A stretch of DNA of 64,000 nt from Pontibacter pamirensis (GCF_010015475.1 NZ_SSNI01000004.1:62001-126000), one strand, 5' to 3'; shown: positions 32,672 to 41,461, counted from the first letter of the stretch. The notes: a model not told the origin generated them from the letters alone. Program-made: numbers and translations.

Positions 32672-34006
32672 ATGTTTGATAATTTAAGTAACAAATTAGA
32701 CCAGGCTTTCAAAACGCTAAAAGGCCAGGGAAGCATTACAGAAATCAACGTGGCGCAAACCATTAAAGAGGTGCGCCGTGCACTAGTGGATGCTGACGTT
32801 AACTATAAAGTAGCCAAAACTGTAACCGATAAGATCAAGGATGAGGCGATGGGTCGCGATGTACTGATCGCTGTGTCGCCGGGGCAGCTGATGGTGAAAA
32901 TTGTGCACGAAGAGCTGACAGCGTTGATGGGCGGTGAAAAACAGGACATCAACCTGAAGGGCGATCCGGCCATTATCCTGATTGCAGGTTTGCAGGGTTC
33001 CGGTAAAACTACATTTACTGGAAAGCTGGCCAGCTACATTAAAAAGCAAGGTCGCAGTGTGTTGGTGGCCGCCTGCGACGTGTATCGTCCGGCTGCGATC
33101 AACCAGCTGCAGGTGCTGGCAGGTCAGGTAGGTGTAGAGGCTTACACAGAGCTGGAAAACAAGAACCCGGTTCAGATTGCCCTCAACGCCATAGAGCATG
33201 CTAAAAAGACTAACAAGAAAGTAGTCATCATTGATACCGCCGGTCGTTTGGCTGTGGATGAGGCAATGATGAAAGAGATAGCGGAGATAAAGAACGCTGT
33301 GAAGCCAACGGAGACGCTGTTCGTTGTAGACTCCATGACAGGGCAGGATGCAGTGAATACAGCCAAAACGTTCAACGAGCGCATTAACTTCGATGGTGTG
33401 GTGCTGACTAAGCTGGATGGTGACTCTCGTGGTGGTGCTGCCCTTTCTATCCGTGCCGTAGTGGAGAAGCCGATAAAGTTTATCTCTACCGGTGAGAAAA
33501 TGGAAGCGCTGGACCTGTTCTACCCGGATCGTATGGCGCAGCGTATCTTAGGTATGGGTGACGTGATTTCCCTGGTGGAGCGTGCACAGCAGGCCTTCGA
33601 TGAGGATGAAGCGAAGCGCATCAACAAGAAAATCCGCAAAAACCAGTTCAACTTCGACGACTTCCTGACACAGCTGGAGCAGATCAAGAAGATGGGCGAT
33701 ATCAAAGACTTGGTAGGGATGATTCCGGGTGTGGGCAAAGCCTTGAAGGATGTGGAGATTGATGAAGGTGCTTTCAAACCTATCGAGGCCATCATTAAAT
33801 CCATGACACCTGCCGAGCGTGAGAACCCGGACATGATTAGCGGTAGCCGCCGTCAGCGTATAGCGAAGGGGAGTGGTACCGATGTGCAGCAGGTGAACAA
33901 CCTGATGAAGCAGTTCAATGACATGCGCAAGATGATGCGTTCGATGAACAAAATGGCCGGGAAACGCGGTGGTTTAGGCAATTTAGCCAACATGATTAAA
34001 AAGTAA
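32672..34006 (+). CDS. ffh: Signal recognition particle protein Ffh
   Basis: A 444-residue SRP54-type GTPase. N domain 1-90, then G domain with GLQGSGKTT at 106-114, DTAGR at 188-192 and TKLDGDSRGG near 246. The M domain from about 330 holds the SRP RNA-binding helix-turn-helix SGSRRQRIAKGSG and the methionine-rich finger and tail (QFNDMRKMMRSMNKMAG). It binds the 4.5S-type RNA encoded at 16435-16524 and signal sequences of nascent membrane proteins. Length is normal. The terminator at 34038-34068 ends the gene. Confidence 0.95.
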   Translation: MFDNLSNKLDQAFKTLKGQGSITEINVAQTIKEVRRALVDADVNYKVAKTVTDKIKDEAMGRDVLIAVSPGQLMVKIVHEELTALMGGEKQDINLKGDPAIILIAGLQGSGKTTFTGKLASYIKKQGRSVLVAACDVYRPAAINQLQVLAGQVGVEAYTELENKNPVQIALNAIEHAKKTNKKVVIIDTAGRLAVDEAMMKEIAEIKNAVKPTETLFVVDSMTGQDAVNTAKTFNERINFDGVVLTKLDGDSRGGAALSIRAVVEKPIKFISTGEKMEALDLFYPDRMAQRILGMGDVISLVERAQQAFDEDEAKRINKKIRKNQFNFDDFLTQLEQIKKMGDIKDLVGMIPGVGKALKDVEIDEGAFKPIEAIIKSMTPAERENPDMISGSRRQRIAKGSGTDVQQVNNLMKQFNDMRKMMRSMNKMAGKRGGLGNLANMIKK

Positions 34007-34037
34007 TTCCTATTCAGGAGAAGTAGTATCTTAGCAT

Positions 34038-34068
34038 AGGGGCTGTATTTTATTTAAATGCAGCCCCT
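34038..34068 (+). terminator. Terminator after ffh
   Basis: AGGGGCTG (34038-34045) pairs with CAGCCCCT (34061-34068); the stem continues inward through TATTT/AAATG with one G-U pair and a 5-base loop. TTTTGTTTT follows. Confidence 0.82.
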
Positions 34069-34168
34069 TTTGTTTTAACTCATATTCTGAAGCTGCTTTA
34101 TTTCCCTTTTTTTATCGGTTGCTTAACCAGCATTATATAAGCCTGACACTATCGTCGGACTACCTTGT

Positions 34169-34642
34169 TCAGTATCCTTTCTTGTTCTCCTTTTGCTCCC
34201 AAGCTTCAAATCCTTTCAGGGCCTCTTCCGGCAATAGTTGCTGCATCGGAATTTTCCGTTGTTCAAGTGGCTTTTCTATTTCCTCATAAATCAGGGCATC
34301 ATCGAAACCAATGCTGGCTGCATCCTCTCGGGTGTTGCCATAGTAAACATTTCTGAAACGGGCCCAGTAGATAGCCCCAAGGCACATAGGACATGGCTCG
34401 CAGCTGGTGTACAGGTCGCAATCAGAAAGGTCGAAGCAGCCAAGTGCCTGAGATGCCTTACGGATAGCGTCTACCTCTGCATGTGCAGTAGGGTCATTAG
34501 AGGAAAGCACGTTGTTAAAGCCACGGGAAATAATTTCTCCATTTCGAACCACCACGGCTCCGAATGGTCCGCCATAGCCTTGTTCCATTTTCTCTACAGA
34601 GAGGCGTATGGCTTCTTTCATAAACTTTTGCTTTTCATTCAT
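34169..34642 (-). CDS. Nucleoside/guanine deaminase, cytidine-deaminase fold
   Basis: A 157-residue zinc deaminase. The zinc site is His54 and Glu56 in AHAEV with Cys84 and Cys87 in EPCPMC; Glu56 is the catalytic proton shuttle. GPFGAVVVRNGE, SNDPTAHAEVDAI, AIYWAR near residue 90 and the late DDALIYEEI match the GuaD-like guanine deaminase group (guanine to xanthine), rather than tRNA adenosine deaminase TadA. A role in purine salvage is likely. The gene is alone and convergent with ffh. Confidence 0.82.
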   Translation of the reverse strand: MNEKQKFMKEAIRLSVEKMEQGYGGPFGAVVVRNGEIISRGFNNVLSSNDPTAHAEVDAIRKASQALGCFDLSDCDLYTSCEPCPMCLGAIYWARFRNVYYGNTREDAASIGFDDALIYEEIEKPLEQRKIPMQQLLPEEALKGFEAWEQKENKKGY

Positions 34643-34771
34643 GTGCTTTCGGGGCTGTAGATTTTAACAGGTGTGATCAGGTATGGTAAACGGTGAGAAA
34701 TATCAGTTCCAGAGTATATTTCATTTACTCTAACCTTCTGTATCCGTATATATGAGTATCAGTAAGATGCC

Positions 34772-35245
34772 ATGGTCAATATAACAATTTTCTTACATTT
34801 TGTATGCCTCCTATACGCAGCGCCTGCCCCGGGGGAGACACCTGCCATGTTACCGTTGCCAGAAACAGTGGCGCAGGATTCCATGTCTTTACTTACTAAT
34901 GTGTGGGGATTACGTGAGCGCCTTCATAAAGAGGAGGGTGAGTTTCAGCCAATAAAACCGTTTGAACCTATCCGTCTGGAGTTTTATCTAGATTCGACTT
35001 ACAAGCTTATCCGGCAACATAATACAGTTAACTTCTTAAATAGTATAGAAACGGTGGAATGGGGTAACTGGGAGATAAATATGGGCAGAGGCTATATTAG
35101 TGTACAGGTAACCAATGTAGATGGCCGTTCTATATTGAGCGCCATGCTCTACCGCTGGCAAATTGAGAAACTGACACCTCAGCAGTTAATTCTCAACCAA
35201 ATTGGACCTGGAGAACAGCTCCTGGTTTTTGAGCGGGCTAAATGA
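34772..35245 (+). CDS. Exported protein of unknown function
   Basis: A 157-residue protein with a signal peptide MVNITIFLHFVCLLYAAPAP. The mature part has PIRLEFYLDSTYKLIRQHN, ETVEWGNWEINMGRGYISVQV and QQLILNQIGPGEQLLVFERAK, an alternating beta pattern that suggests a small lipocalin-like or beta-sandwich fold such as those of Bacteroidota lipocalin-like domains (strand, WGxW strand, and final LxLxxxGPGEQLLVFxR). The similarity is in shape only. No family is recognised with confidence. Neighbours give no clue. Confidence 0.55.
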   Translation: MVNITIFLHFVCLLYAAPAPGETPAMLPLPETVAQDSMSLLTNVWGLRERLHKEEGEFQPIKPFEPIRLEFYLDSTYKLIRQHNTVNFLNSIETVEWGNWEINMGRGYISVQVTNVDGRSILSAMLYRWQIEKLTPQQLILNQIGPGEQLLVFERAK

Positions 35246-35540
35246 TTTATTTCTCGCAAAAATAGCTTACCCGACACTTGTGCTTTTTATCGCATACTCG
35301 CCTTGTAAGCTATCACGCTCTTGCTCTCTTAAAATAAGAGGATGATGAACTCTTTTGTTCACTCATAGTATAGTTACGTGTCATGTTATCAATGGTTTAT
35401 GAATCTGCTTCTTTCATAGGCTTATTGCTTTAACCTCTCTTTTACAGGCCCTTGCGGACTTGGGCTATCCTCAAATATCTTTCAGGTAGCTCTTTCGTAT
35501 CTATGGCAGTGTTTATTATGTTTTTTCAACCATTTAAATC
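35246..35540. other. 295-bp gap with two short inverted repeats
   Basis: ATAGCTTAC (35262-35270) pairs with GTAAGCTAT (35305-35313) around 34 bases, and a small CTCTTA/TAAGAG hairpin lies nearby. The region ends at the lipoprotein ATG (35541). No gene, tRNA or clear promoter is seen. Confidence 0.5.
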
Positions 35541-36149
35541 ATGAAAAGAGAATTCAAAATATATTTTATTCTGATGCTGTTTATAGGCATATCAGGCATA
35601 AGCAGTTGTACCACTACAAGGGAGCAGGAAATTGAAGATGAGTTAGGCGAGTTCAGAACTTGGGTAAGCCAAGAAACTTCTCAACTGGCTAACAGAACCA
35701 AGACAGACTGGGAACGTACCAAGCAGGATTTTCAGATGCGTACGCAGGAACTTGACCAGAAAGAAGAAGAATTTTCCGAAGAGCTGAGGGCGGAATATCA
35801 GCAACTGAAGCAGGAGTTCAGCGAAGCGAATGAGGCTTACGAGGGTGTTAGGAGTGAAGCCGTTAAGACGGAGTGGGAGCAAAATCTTCTCGGCAACTGG
35901 GCCGATATGTCCACTATAAACGCGACAAATGTGCGGGAAGCTTATATCACGTTCATGGAGAATGTTCGGGAGCAAAGAGAAAACTGGACAGATGCAGACT
36001 GGGAAATGGCCAAAATGGTACTTGAAGAACTGAACGAGCGCAAGAGTGAGATTGAAACCAATATAGATACTGAGACAGAGGTGAAAATAAAAGCCTTGCA
36101 GATGGAGTTTCGTACTCTTGAAACTGCTGCAGACGTAACTGGTGATTAA
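35541..36149 (+). CDS. Coiled-coil lipoprotein, paralogue of the one at 18469-19128
   Basis: A 202-residue lipoprotein with signal peptide ending ISGISSC (lipid-carrying Cys23) followed by TTTREQE. The mature part is a long charged helix (TKTDWERTKQDFQMRTQEL, EEEFSEELRAEYQQLKQEF) and then the block NATNVREAYITFMENV...NWTDADWEMAKMVLEELNERK, which corresponds to NNIAETYQRFVDTV...RDWEMVEGWWTSLNNR in the paralogue. A periplasmic helical lipoprotein of the DUF6565-like type is inferred. The gene runs into the end of the convergent DUF429 gene, overlapping it by 4 bases. Confidence 0.74.
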   Translation: MKREFKIYFILMLFIGISGISSCTTTREQEIEDELGEFRTWVSQETSQLANRTKTDWERTKQDFQMRTQELDQKEEEFSEELRAEYQQLKQEFSEANEAYEGVRSEAVKTEWEQNLLGNWADMSTINATNVREAYITFMENVREQRENWTDADWEMAKMVLEELNERKSEIETNIDTETEVKIKALQMEFRTLETAADVTGD

Positions 36150-36748
36150 ACAATAACCCGACCCTCACGCGCATCCCCATACAGCAGCGATTGCCCCAAC
36201 TGATGACGATAACCGCTGAACCAGGCGAGCAGTGCATCCAGTTGATGCCAGTTTTGAGGAGTTTTGATTGAATTATACTGTAACAGGCCTTGTAGTGCCT
36301 CTGAGAAATGGGGGAGAGCTGCAAGGCTTTTTTTATATCCGGGAAGCTGTGGTAGCAACTGCCTTATCAGAGCTGAAGGATAAGTCTCTAAAACGGCTAT
36401 GCCCTTTTCTGCTAACTGAAACCGTAATTTGATGGCACGTGCCGTTAAGCCACCAATAAACATTGGAGACATTGCCTGTAATTCCCTGTCAGCCTGGCGG
36501 TAGAAATAGTCTGAGGTGGGAGAGTGAGTGCTTTGGGTGTAAACCTTTGGCAGCGTGAGCGGGGCATCCAGGTAAATGACGTTAGGCTGTAGCTCCTGTA
36601 CCAGTTCAAGCAACCATCTGTCAGCATCCTGCCCCTTTGCGCTTTGCCACACCTGCAGGTGCCCTTGTACCAGCATGGCTGCAGCCGTGGTGCCAGACTG
36701 TTTTGCCCCATAGTCTACGCCCATATGCTGCAGCCTATCTTCGTTCAT
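36146..36748 (-). CDS. DUF429 family protein (RNase H-like fold)
   Basis: A 200-residue cytosolic protein. VDYGAKQSGTTAAAML near the N-terminus carries the first acidic residue of the RNase H-like (DUF429) fold, VIYLDAPLTLPKV near residue 60 the second, and LDALLAWFSGYRHQLG near 170 the last aspartate. FVGG-like FIGGLTARAIKLR and LETYPSALIRQLLP are further DUF429 marks. These proteins are predicted nucleases without known substrate. Its end overlaps the convergent lipoprotein by 4 bases (36146-36149). Confidence 0.82.
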   Translation of the reverse strand: MNEDRLQHMGVDYGAKQSGTTAAAMLVQGHLQVWQSAKGQDADRWLLELVQELQPNVIYLDAPLTLPKVYTQSTHSPTSDYFYRQADRELQAMSPMFIGGLTARAIKLRFQLAEKGIAVLETYPSALIRQLLPQLPGYKKSLAALPHFSEALQGLLQYNSIKTPQNWHQLDALLAWFSGYRHQLGQSLLYGDAREGRVIV

Positions 36749-36828
36749 CAGCTAGTTTAAATTTGAGTAACGCTCTCAGTACCCTGACATCTTTTCAGCA
36801 TCATCAGGTTAGTAATACGGAAAAACAA

Positions 36829-37782
36829 TTATTGCGCTGAAGACAGGAGGGCCAGCTTTGTTGGTGAAACTGTTGGAACTTCCTTGAGGTCGTAGCTCTC
36901 TATCATTTTTTTATGCAGTGTCTCCGCTCCCCAGTAGCCACTGGCAATATTGCGGCGTATGGTATAAAGCGGTTTTTCTTCATCCAGGCTGTTGGCCAGC
37001 TGGAAGGCAGCTGTGATACCCCTGTTTTGTAATTCAGCAATAGCTTCTTTATTCCAAAGGCCAAAGGGGTAAGCAAAATAGGTCACAGGCTTCCCGGTTA
37101 TCTCCTCCAGCACTTTTGAAGGCTTCTCTACCTGCGTTATCCATTCCTCGTTCTTCAGCTTTTTCACATTCTGATGATCCCAGGTATGGCTGCCGATGCT
37201 GTGGCCTCTGTCTGACAGGTCCTTTACCTCTGCTCTGCTCATGTAGCGGAGACGACCTAAGGATACGGTCATAACAAAAAAGACGCCCTTGAACCCGTAT
37301 TTTTCCAATTCCGGAGCGGCAACAGTGTACTGGTCCAGGTTAGTGTCGTCGAAGGTAAGCATGATAGGCTTTTCCGGCAATGGAGCCCCGGTGGTGAGGT
37401 AAGCGATCAGCTGATCAGGCAGAATAGTATGATAACCGCTGTCGGCAAGCATTTTAATATGCTCTTCAAATCGAGCAACGGGCACAATATAATCTTTCGC
37501 CTGTTTCGAATCAGTAGGTCTCCAGTCACGGATCTGGTGGTAGCACAGAATAGGTACCTGCGGACGTGCCAGCACTGTTTTAGCATCAGCCATTAAATCT
37601 ATAGTCGGCAACGGTTCATCAGTTTTTATCTCAACAGACGAAACTGTGCCGGGTAAGGATGTAGTTTGTGAGTCAGGTGGGGGAACGGCAGTAGCAGGTG
37701 TATTAGCCTCATCACATGCAGCAAGAAACAAAGTGACGGAGGCAAAAGAAGTGCATAAAAAGCGGGTAATACGGGTATTCAT
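36829..37782 (-). CDS. Polysaccharide deacetylase family lipoprotein
   Basis: A 317-residue lipoprotein: signal peptide ending LFLAAC with Cys23, a Pro/Thr-rich linker (about 25-60), then a NodB-homology domain from about 76 (VPILCYHQI). The catalytic and metal residues are TFDD (143-146, Asp145-Asp146) and His199 with His203 (SIGSHTWDH), with later YFAYPFGLWN giving the substrate-groove Arg/Pro/Asp region. It would remove N-acetyl (or O-acetyl) groups from a cell-envelope polysaccharide at the outer side of the membrane. CE4-type activity is predicted; substrate is unknown. It is alone on the strand, 80 bases after the DUF429 gene. Confidence 0.9.
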   Translation of the reverse strand: MNTRITRFLCTSFASVTLFLAACDEANTPATAVPPPDSQTTSLPGTVSSVEIKTDEPLPTIDLMADAKTVLARPQVPILCYHQIRDWRPTDSKQAKDYIVPVARFEEHIKMLADSGYHTILPDQLIAYLTTGAPLPEKPIMLTFDDTNLDQYTVAAPELEKYGFKGVFFVMTVSLGRLRYMSRAEVKDLSDRGHSIGSHTWDHQNVKKLKNEEWITQVEKPSKVLEEITGKPVTYFAYPFGLWNKEAIAELQNRGITAAFQLANSLDEEKPLYTIRRNIASGYWGAETLHKKMIESYDLKEVPTVSPTKLALLSSAQ

Positions 37783-38040
37783 AAGGGTATGAGATTATGA
37801 TGCAAAATATTAGTTTTTGTGCATCTGCTCAAGATAATTGGCGTATTTTTATTTTAATTTATAGTTCCTTCGGGTCCTCCTGAAACTAACTGCTTGAAGG
37901 ACTTTGAAATAGAAACTTTATTTGAAATACTTCACGATTCCGCCTGCCTTGGGACTCGGTATCAAGGGAAGACAGTCTTCAGCTATCGCTTTGTGTGATA
38001 ATAGGAGTCTCAACTGTTATGGCATCAAACAAAAGTGCAT

Positions 38041-38071
38041 AGCTTGATTATATTTCGCATATAATCAAGCT
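38041..38071. terminator. Terminator of the DinB-family gene
   Basis: AGCTTGATTATAT (38041-38053) pairs exactly with ATATAATCAAGCT (38059-38071) around TTCGC. It overlaps the last base of the minus-strand gene's stop codon. Confidence 0.68.
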
Positions 38072-38637
38072 TAAGAAGTCAACTGCTTCTTTAACTGCTG
38101 AATGATGCGGAGGTGGTGGTCAAAATGGTCCTGCAGAAATGTGAGGGTTTGGGAGAGGGTGAGAGGACCGGCAAAAGGGTGCTTGAAAAGGCACTTATCA
38201 AGCAACTCTTCCGGTGTGTCCGTAAGTACATCTTCTAAGGTAAACCGCACATCATCCCACTCTTTGCGTAAATCAGATAATATAGCAGTATCAGGAACTG
38301 TGGCAACAGGGGCCGGCGCTTTAAACTTTCTTCCTGACTGAAGTGCCAGCTTTAGTAAAAATGACTTCACTGAGTTAGAAAAAGAAGTAGTGGGTAACTC
38401 CTCCTTTTTCTTCAGCTTATGTTGCACATAACCCATCGTCACCTTGTCTACAAGTATCAGGTGTGCTACGTGCTGGTTAAGCGACCATTTCCCCCCCGGG
38501 GCGGGTGTGTTCAGCAAGACTTCATCTAGGCCTTCCAGTTCATCGAGAAGGCGGTTGCGGGAATTCTCCAACCGAAGGTATTTCGGTTCCAGTTTTAAAT
38601 TCATGAGCTCAATATGGCTATAAATTTCTGTACTCAT
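38071..38637 (-). CDS. DinB family protein
   Basis: About 188 residues with the four-helix DinB/YfiT fold. The metal-binding triad is placed at the His in NQHVAHLI (near residue 60) and the late HFDHHLRII (near residue 172). RLLDELEGLD, APGGKWSLNQHVAHL and LTLSQTLTFLQDHFDHHL are typical DinB helices. Such proteins bind Ni or Zn and several act as bacillithiol- or mycothiol-dependent transferases. ATG 38637 is used; an ATG seven codons upstream (38658) is possible. Function is not decided. Confidence 0.8.
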   Translation of the reverse strand: MSTEIYSHIELMNLKLEPKYLRLENSRNRLLDELEGLDEVLLNTPAPGGKWSLNQHVAHLILVDKVTMGYVQHKLKKKEELPTTSFSNSVKSFLLKLALQSGRKFKAPAPVATVPDTAILSDLRKEWDDVRFTLEDVLTDTPEELLDKCLFKHPFAGPLTLSQTLTFLQDHFDHHLRIIQQLKKQLTS

Positions 38638-38838
38638 AGTCTCGGGGTAAGAAAACATATTTTAAAGCTACAGCTATTTTCAATAAAAGCAATGTAATAT
38701 ATAGTAAAATATAATGTTTCTTAAATTGGATTTAAAAGATATGCACTCATTCCAGTACCCGCATTATAACTACACAGATCATATGCTTTTTTTACTTTAA
38801 GATATTGTGTCGAAATTGCATCAAATCAAATTTATAAG

Positions 38839-39552
38839 ATGAAGAATGACCCTATAGGAACAGCCTTGGCAGATTACATGCAAGGTGCCAAAGACGCTGA
38901 GGTAGTGGTAGCCAGTAACCTGGCAGAGAATGATGTGATACCGGTGCATTATCTTTTCCGAAGTGTAAAGGAGATGCCGGAACTGGAGCTTTTAGCTTTG
39001 GAAGCTTGCAAGGGTTCTGTACTAGACATTGGAGCGGGCGCAGGCAGCCATAGCCTTGCCCTGCAGGAGCGGGGGCAGGAGGTAACTGCGCTGGATATAT
39101 CGGCAGGGGCAGTAGCCGCAATGCAGCAACGGGGCGTGAAGCAGGTGCTGCACCAGGATGTGCTTGCGCTGAAAGAACAGCAGTATGATACGCTCCTGAT
39201 GCTGATGAACGGCATTGGAATAGCAGGGAACCTAGTGGGGCTGGAGCGCTTTCTGGAGCATGCTAAAACCATTCTGAACCCAAGAGGTCAGATTCTGCTA
39301 GAGTCTTCTGATATCCTGTATATGTATGAAGATGAGGATGGGGGAGTACTGCTTGACCTGAACGCAGGTTATTACGGAGAAGTGAAGTATAATATGCATT
39401 ATAAAACAGTGGAAACAGGTTGGTTTGATTGGCTCTTTATAGATCCAGCTATTCTGGAAGATTATGCCATCCAACACGGTTTTGCATTCGAGGTCTTATA
39501 TGAAGGGGGATACGGTGAATACCTGGCAAGGCTTGTACTAGCCGAAGCATAA
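38839..39552 (+). CDS. Class I SAM-dependent methyltransferase
   Basis: A 237-residue protein with a Rossmann methyltransferase core. The SAM loop is VLDIGAGAGSHSLAL near residue 60, the acidic end of strand 2 is VTALDISAGA, and the later QDVLAL and LLLMNGIGIAGN regions carry motifs II and IV. RGQILLESSDILYMYED continues the fold. There is no signal peptide or cysteine cluster, so it is cytosolic. Substrate is unknown; the aromatic DILYMYEDEDGG segment suggests an unusual substrate loop. It lies 43 bases before the nitroreductase-fold gene and may form a two-gene unit with it. Confidence 0.82.
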   Translation: MKNDPIGTALADYMQGAKDAEVVVASNLAENDVIPVHYLFRSVKEMPELELLALEACKGSVLDIGAGAGSHSLALQERGQEVTALDISAGAVAAMQQRGVKQVLHQDVLALKEQQYDTLLMLMNGIGIAGNLVGLERFLEHAKTILNPRGQILLESSDILYMYEDEDGGVLLDLNAGYYGEVKYNMHYKTVETGWFDWLFIDPAILEDYAIQHGFAFEVLYEGGYGEYLARLVLAEA

Positions 39553-39595
39553 CTGAATTAGAAGTCTTTTGATATATTCTTAGTATACATTCACT

Positions 39596-40303
39596 ATGTC
39601 AGTTACACCTAACTCTTTTGTAACTTATCATCCAGAGCACTTGTCTACGGAAGAAACACTGCAGCGCGCGCAGGAGTTTTACCAATTTATGGACAAACGC
39701 CGCACCGTGCGCGATTTTTCAGACATGCCTGTTGCAAAAGAGGTAGTGGAACAACTCCTCTTGACTGCCTCCACAGCGCCGTCAGGTGCGCACAAGCAGC
39801 CATGGACTTTCTGTGTCATTTCTGACCCTGTTTTGAAGAAACAAGTAAGAGCAGCGGCTGAAAAAGAGGAGTTTGATTCTTACAATGGCCGCATGACACA
39901 AGAGTGGCTGGAGGATTTAGCTCCTCTGGGTACAGACTGGCAAAAGCCGTTTTTAGAGACAGCGCCTTACCTGATAGTGGTTTTTAAAAAAGCATATGAT
40001 TTAAAGGATGACGGATCAAAGCGCAATAACTACTACGTTTCTGAGTCAGTTGGTATTGCTTGTGGGTTTCTGATTGCCGCCATACACCAGGCAGGTCTGG
40101 TGACGCTTACGCATACACCAAGTCCTATGAACTTCCTGACAAAGCTGCTAAAGCGCCCGGAAAACGAGCGCCCCTTTTTGCTGTTACCCGTAGGCTATCC
40201 GGCCGCTGAGGTGAAGGTTCCCAACCTGAAGCGTAAGATTTTGGAAGAGGTGACGAGTTGGTATGGCCCAAAATCAGAAAATAATGCTGCTAAACCTTTA
40301 TAA
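39596..40303 (+). CDS. Iodotyrosine deiodinase-like flavoprotein (nitroreductase fold)
   Basis: A 235-residue FMN-dependent nitroreductase-fold protein. KRRTVRDFSDMPV (34-46) and STAPSGAHKQPWTFCV are the flavin-binding segments. Iodotyrosine deiodinase (IYD) marks are all present: the lid residues Glu92, Tyr96 and Lys117 have the same spacing (4 and 21) as Glu157, Tyr161 and Lys182 of human IYD, and Thr174 lines up with human Thr239, which bonds flavin N5. The FLETAPYLIVVF and GIACGFLIAAIHQAGLVT segments also match. IYD-type bacterial proteins, including one from Haliscomenobacter, remove halogen from mono- and dihalotyrosines. Dehalogenation of halotyrosine is predicted, from residues and not from a test. 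It is the second gene of a run starting at 38839. Confidence 0.82.
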   Translation: MSVTPNSFVTYHPEHLSTEETLQRAQEFYQFMDKRRTVRDFSDMPVAKEVVEQLLLTASTAPSGAHKQPWTFCVISDPVLKKQVRAAAEKEEFDSYNGRMTQEWLEDLAPLGTDWQKPFLETAPYLIVVFKKAYDLKDDGSKRNNYYVSESVGIACGFLIAAIHQAGLVTLTHTPSPMNFLTKLLKRPENERPFLLLPVGYPAAEVKVPNLKRKILEEVTSWYGPKSENNAAKPL

Positions 40304-40366
40304 CAATTTACATGCATCGTGATGGCTGGTGTACCGTAATAGAAAGCAATAGTGTCTGTTGCATAC

Positions 40367-41323
40367 ATGCAAAAACAGCTGCACAGGCTTCATTATAAAA
40401 TTTTATTTAAGCACATGAAAGAAGGATTCAAAACAGGATGGGACATCACAAAAAGAACTTTTAAAGAGTTTGCCGATGACAGACCGCTGGATTATGCCGC
40501 CATCATAGGCTTTTATACCATCTTTTCTATGCCGGCAGTACTTATTATCACCATCAGGATTGCAGGTGCAGCTTTCGGGGAGGAAGCAGTTAGAGGAGAA
40601 CTGGTGCAGCAGATCGGAGGTATCATTGGTCGAAGTAGCGCTGAGCAGATACAAAGTATCATAGAAAATGCCAGCCAGTCTGAATCAAGCGCTATTGGGA
40701 CTTTTATTGGGATTGCCACCATGATATTTACAGCCACTACCGTTTTTGTTGCCTTGCAGGATTCTATCAACGCAATGTGGGAGGTGAGAGCCAAACCTGA
40801 AAGAGGATGGTGGAAGCTTGTGATAGACCGTTTGCTTTCACTGGCCCTGGTCGTCAGTTTTGGCTTTTTGCTGCTGGTGACACTTGCTGTAGATATTGTT
40901 TTAGGTGTGATAGATGATTACCTGCGACAGGAAATGACTGGCGTGGCCGTTTATTTTATGACAACTGCCAACATTATCGTTTCCATCTCTATCAGTATAC
41001 TTATTTTTGCGGCCATCTTCAAAGTACTTCCCGATGCAGAAATCAGGTGGCGTAATGTTTGGGTTGGGGCTTCCGTAACGGCTGTGTTATTTGTGTTAGG
41101 AAAGTATGTTCTTAATATATATTTCCAGCATGATCCGCTTTCTGACACATATGGTGCTGCGGGTTCTTTGGTGCTGATTCTTGTGTGGGTTTATTATGCT
41201 TCAATCATTTTCCTGCTGGGGGCAGAGTTTACGCAGGTGTACTCCCGTGTGCATGACAAAGGTATCAAACCTCAGGAACACGCCGTGAAAGTGGAAACCA
41301 CGGAAATAGAAACAGAACAATAA
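40367..41323 (+). CDS. YihY/BrkB family inner-membrane protein
   Basis: About 318 residues with six or seven membrane helices: ALDYAAIIGFYTIFSMPAVL-like entry (DYAAIIGFYTIFSMPAVLI), SAIGTFIGIATMIFTATTVF, LLSLALVVSFGFLLLVTLAVD, FMTTANIIVSISISILIF, VWVGASVTAVLFVLG and SLVLILVWVYYASIIFLLG. FKVLPDAEIRWRNVWVGA and the late LLGAEFTQVYSR are the diagnostic BrkB/YihY segments. The family is membrane-bound with uncertain role (not RNase BN). A GTG at 40352 gives five more residues (MSVAY); ATG 40367 is used here. Confidence 0.88.
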   Translation: MQKQLHRLHYKILFKHMKEGFKTGWDITKRTFKEFADDRPLDYAAIIGFYTIFSMPAVLIITIRIAGAAFGEEAVRGELVQQIGGIIGRSSAEQIQSIIENASQSESSAIGTFIGIATMIFTATTVFVALQDSINAMWEVRAKPERGWWKLVIDRLLSLALVVSFGFLLLVTLAVDIVLGVIDDYLRQEMTGVAVYFMTTANIIVSISISILIFAAIFKVLPDAEIRWRNVWVGASVTAVLFVLGKYVLNIYFQHDPLSDTYGAAGSLVLILVWVYYASIIFLLGAEFTQVYSRVHDKGIKPQEHAVKVETTEIETEQ

Positions 41324-41461
41324 TCGGTAATACGATGCATGTAGCTCGTAGCACGACGAGCGAAAGGGTTTTAAAGTGGTGGTAAGGCTAAGCTGGCTTA
41401 GCAATATCCATAGTTATAGTCAACGCTTGCGCTAGGGAATAAAGATATACACTAAAAGAAA

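Noticed and set aside
34772-35245. Definite lipocalin assignment for the exported 157-residue protein
   Set aside because: The beta pattern is suggestive but no diagnostic motif is complete, so it is left as unknown.
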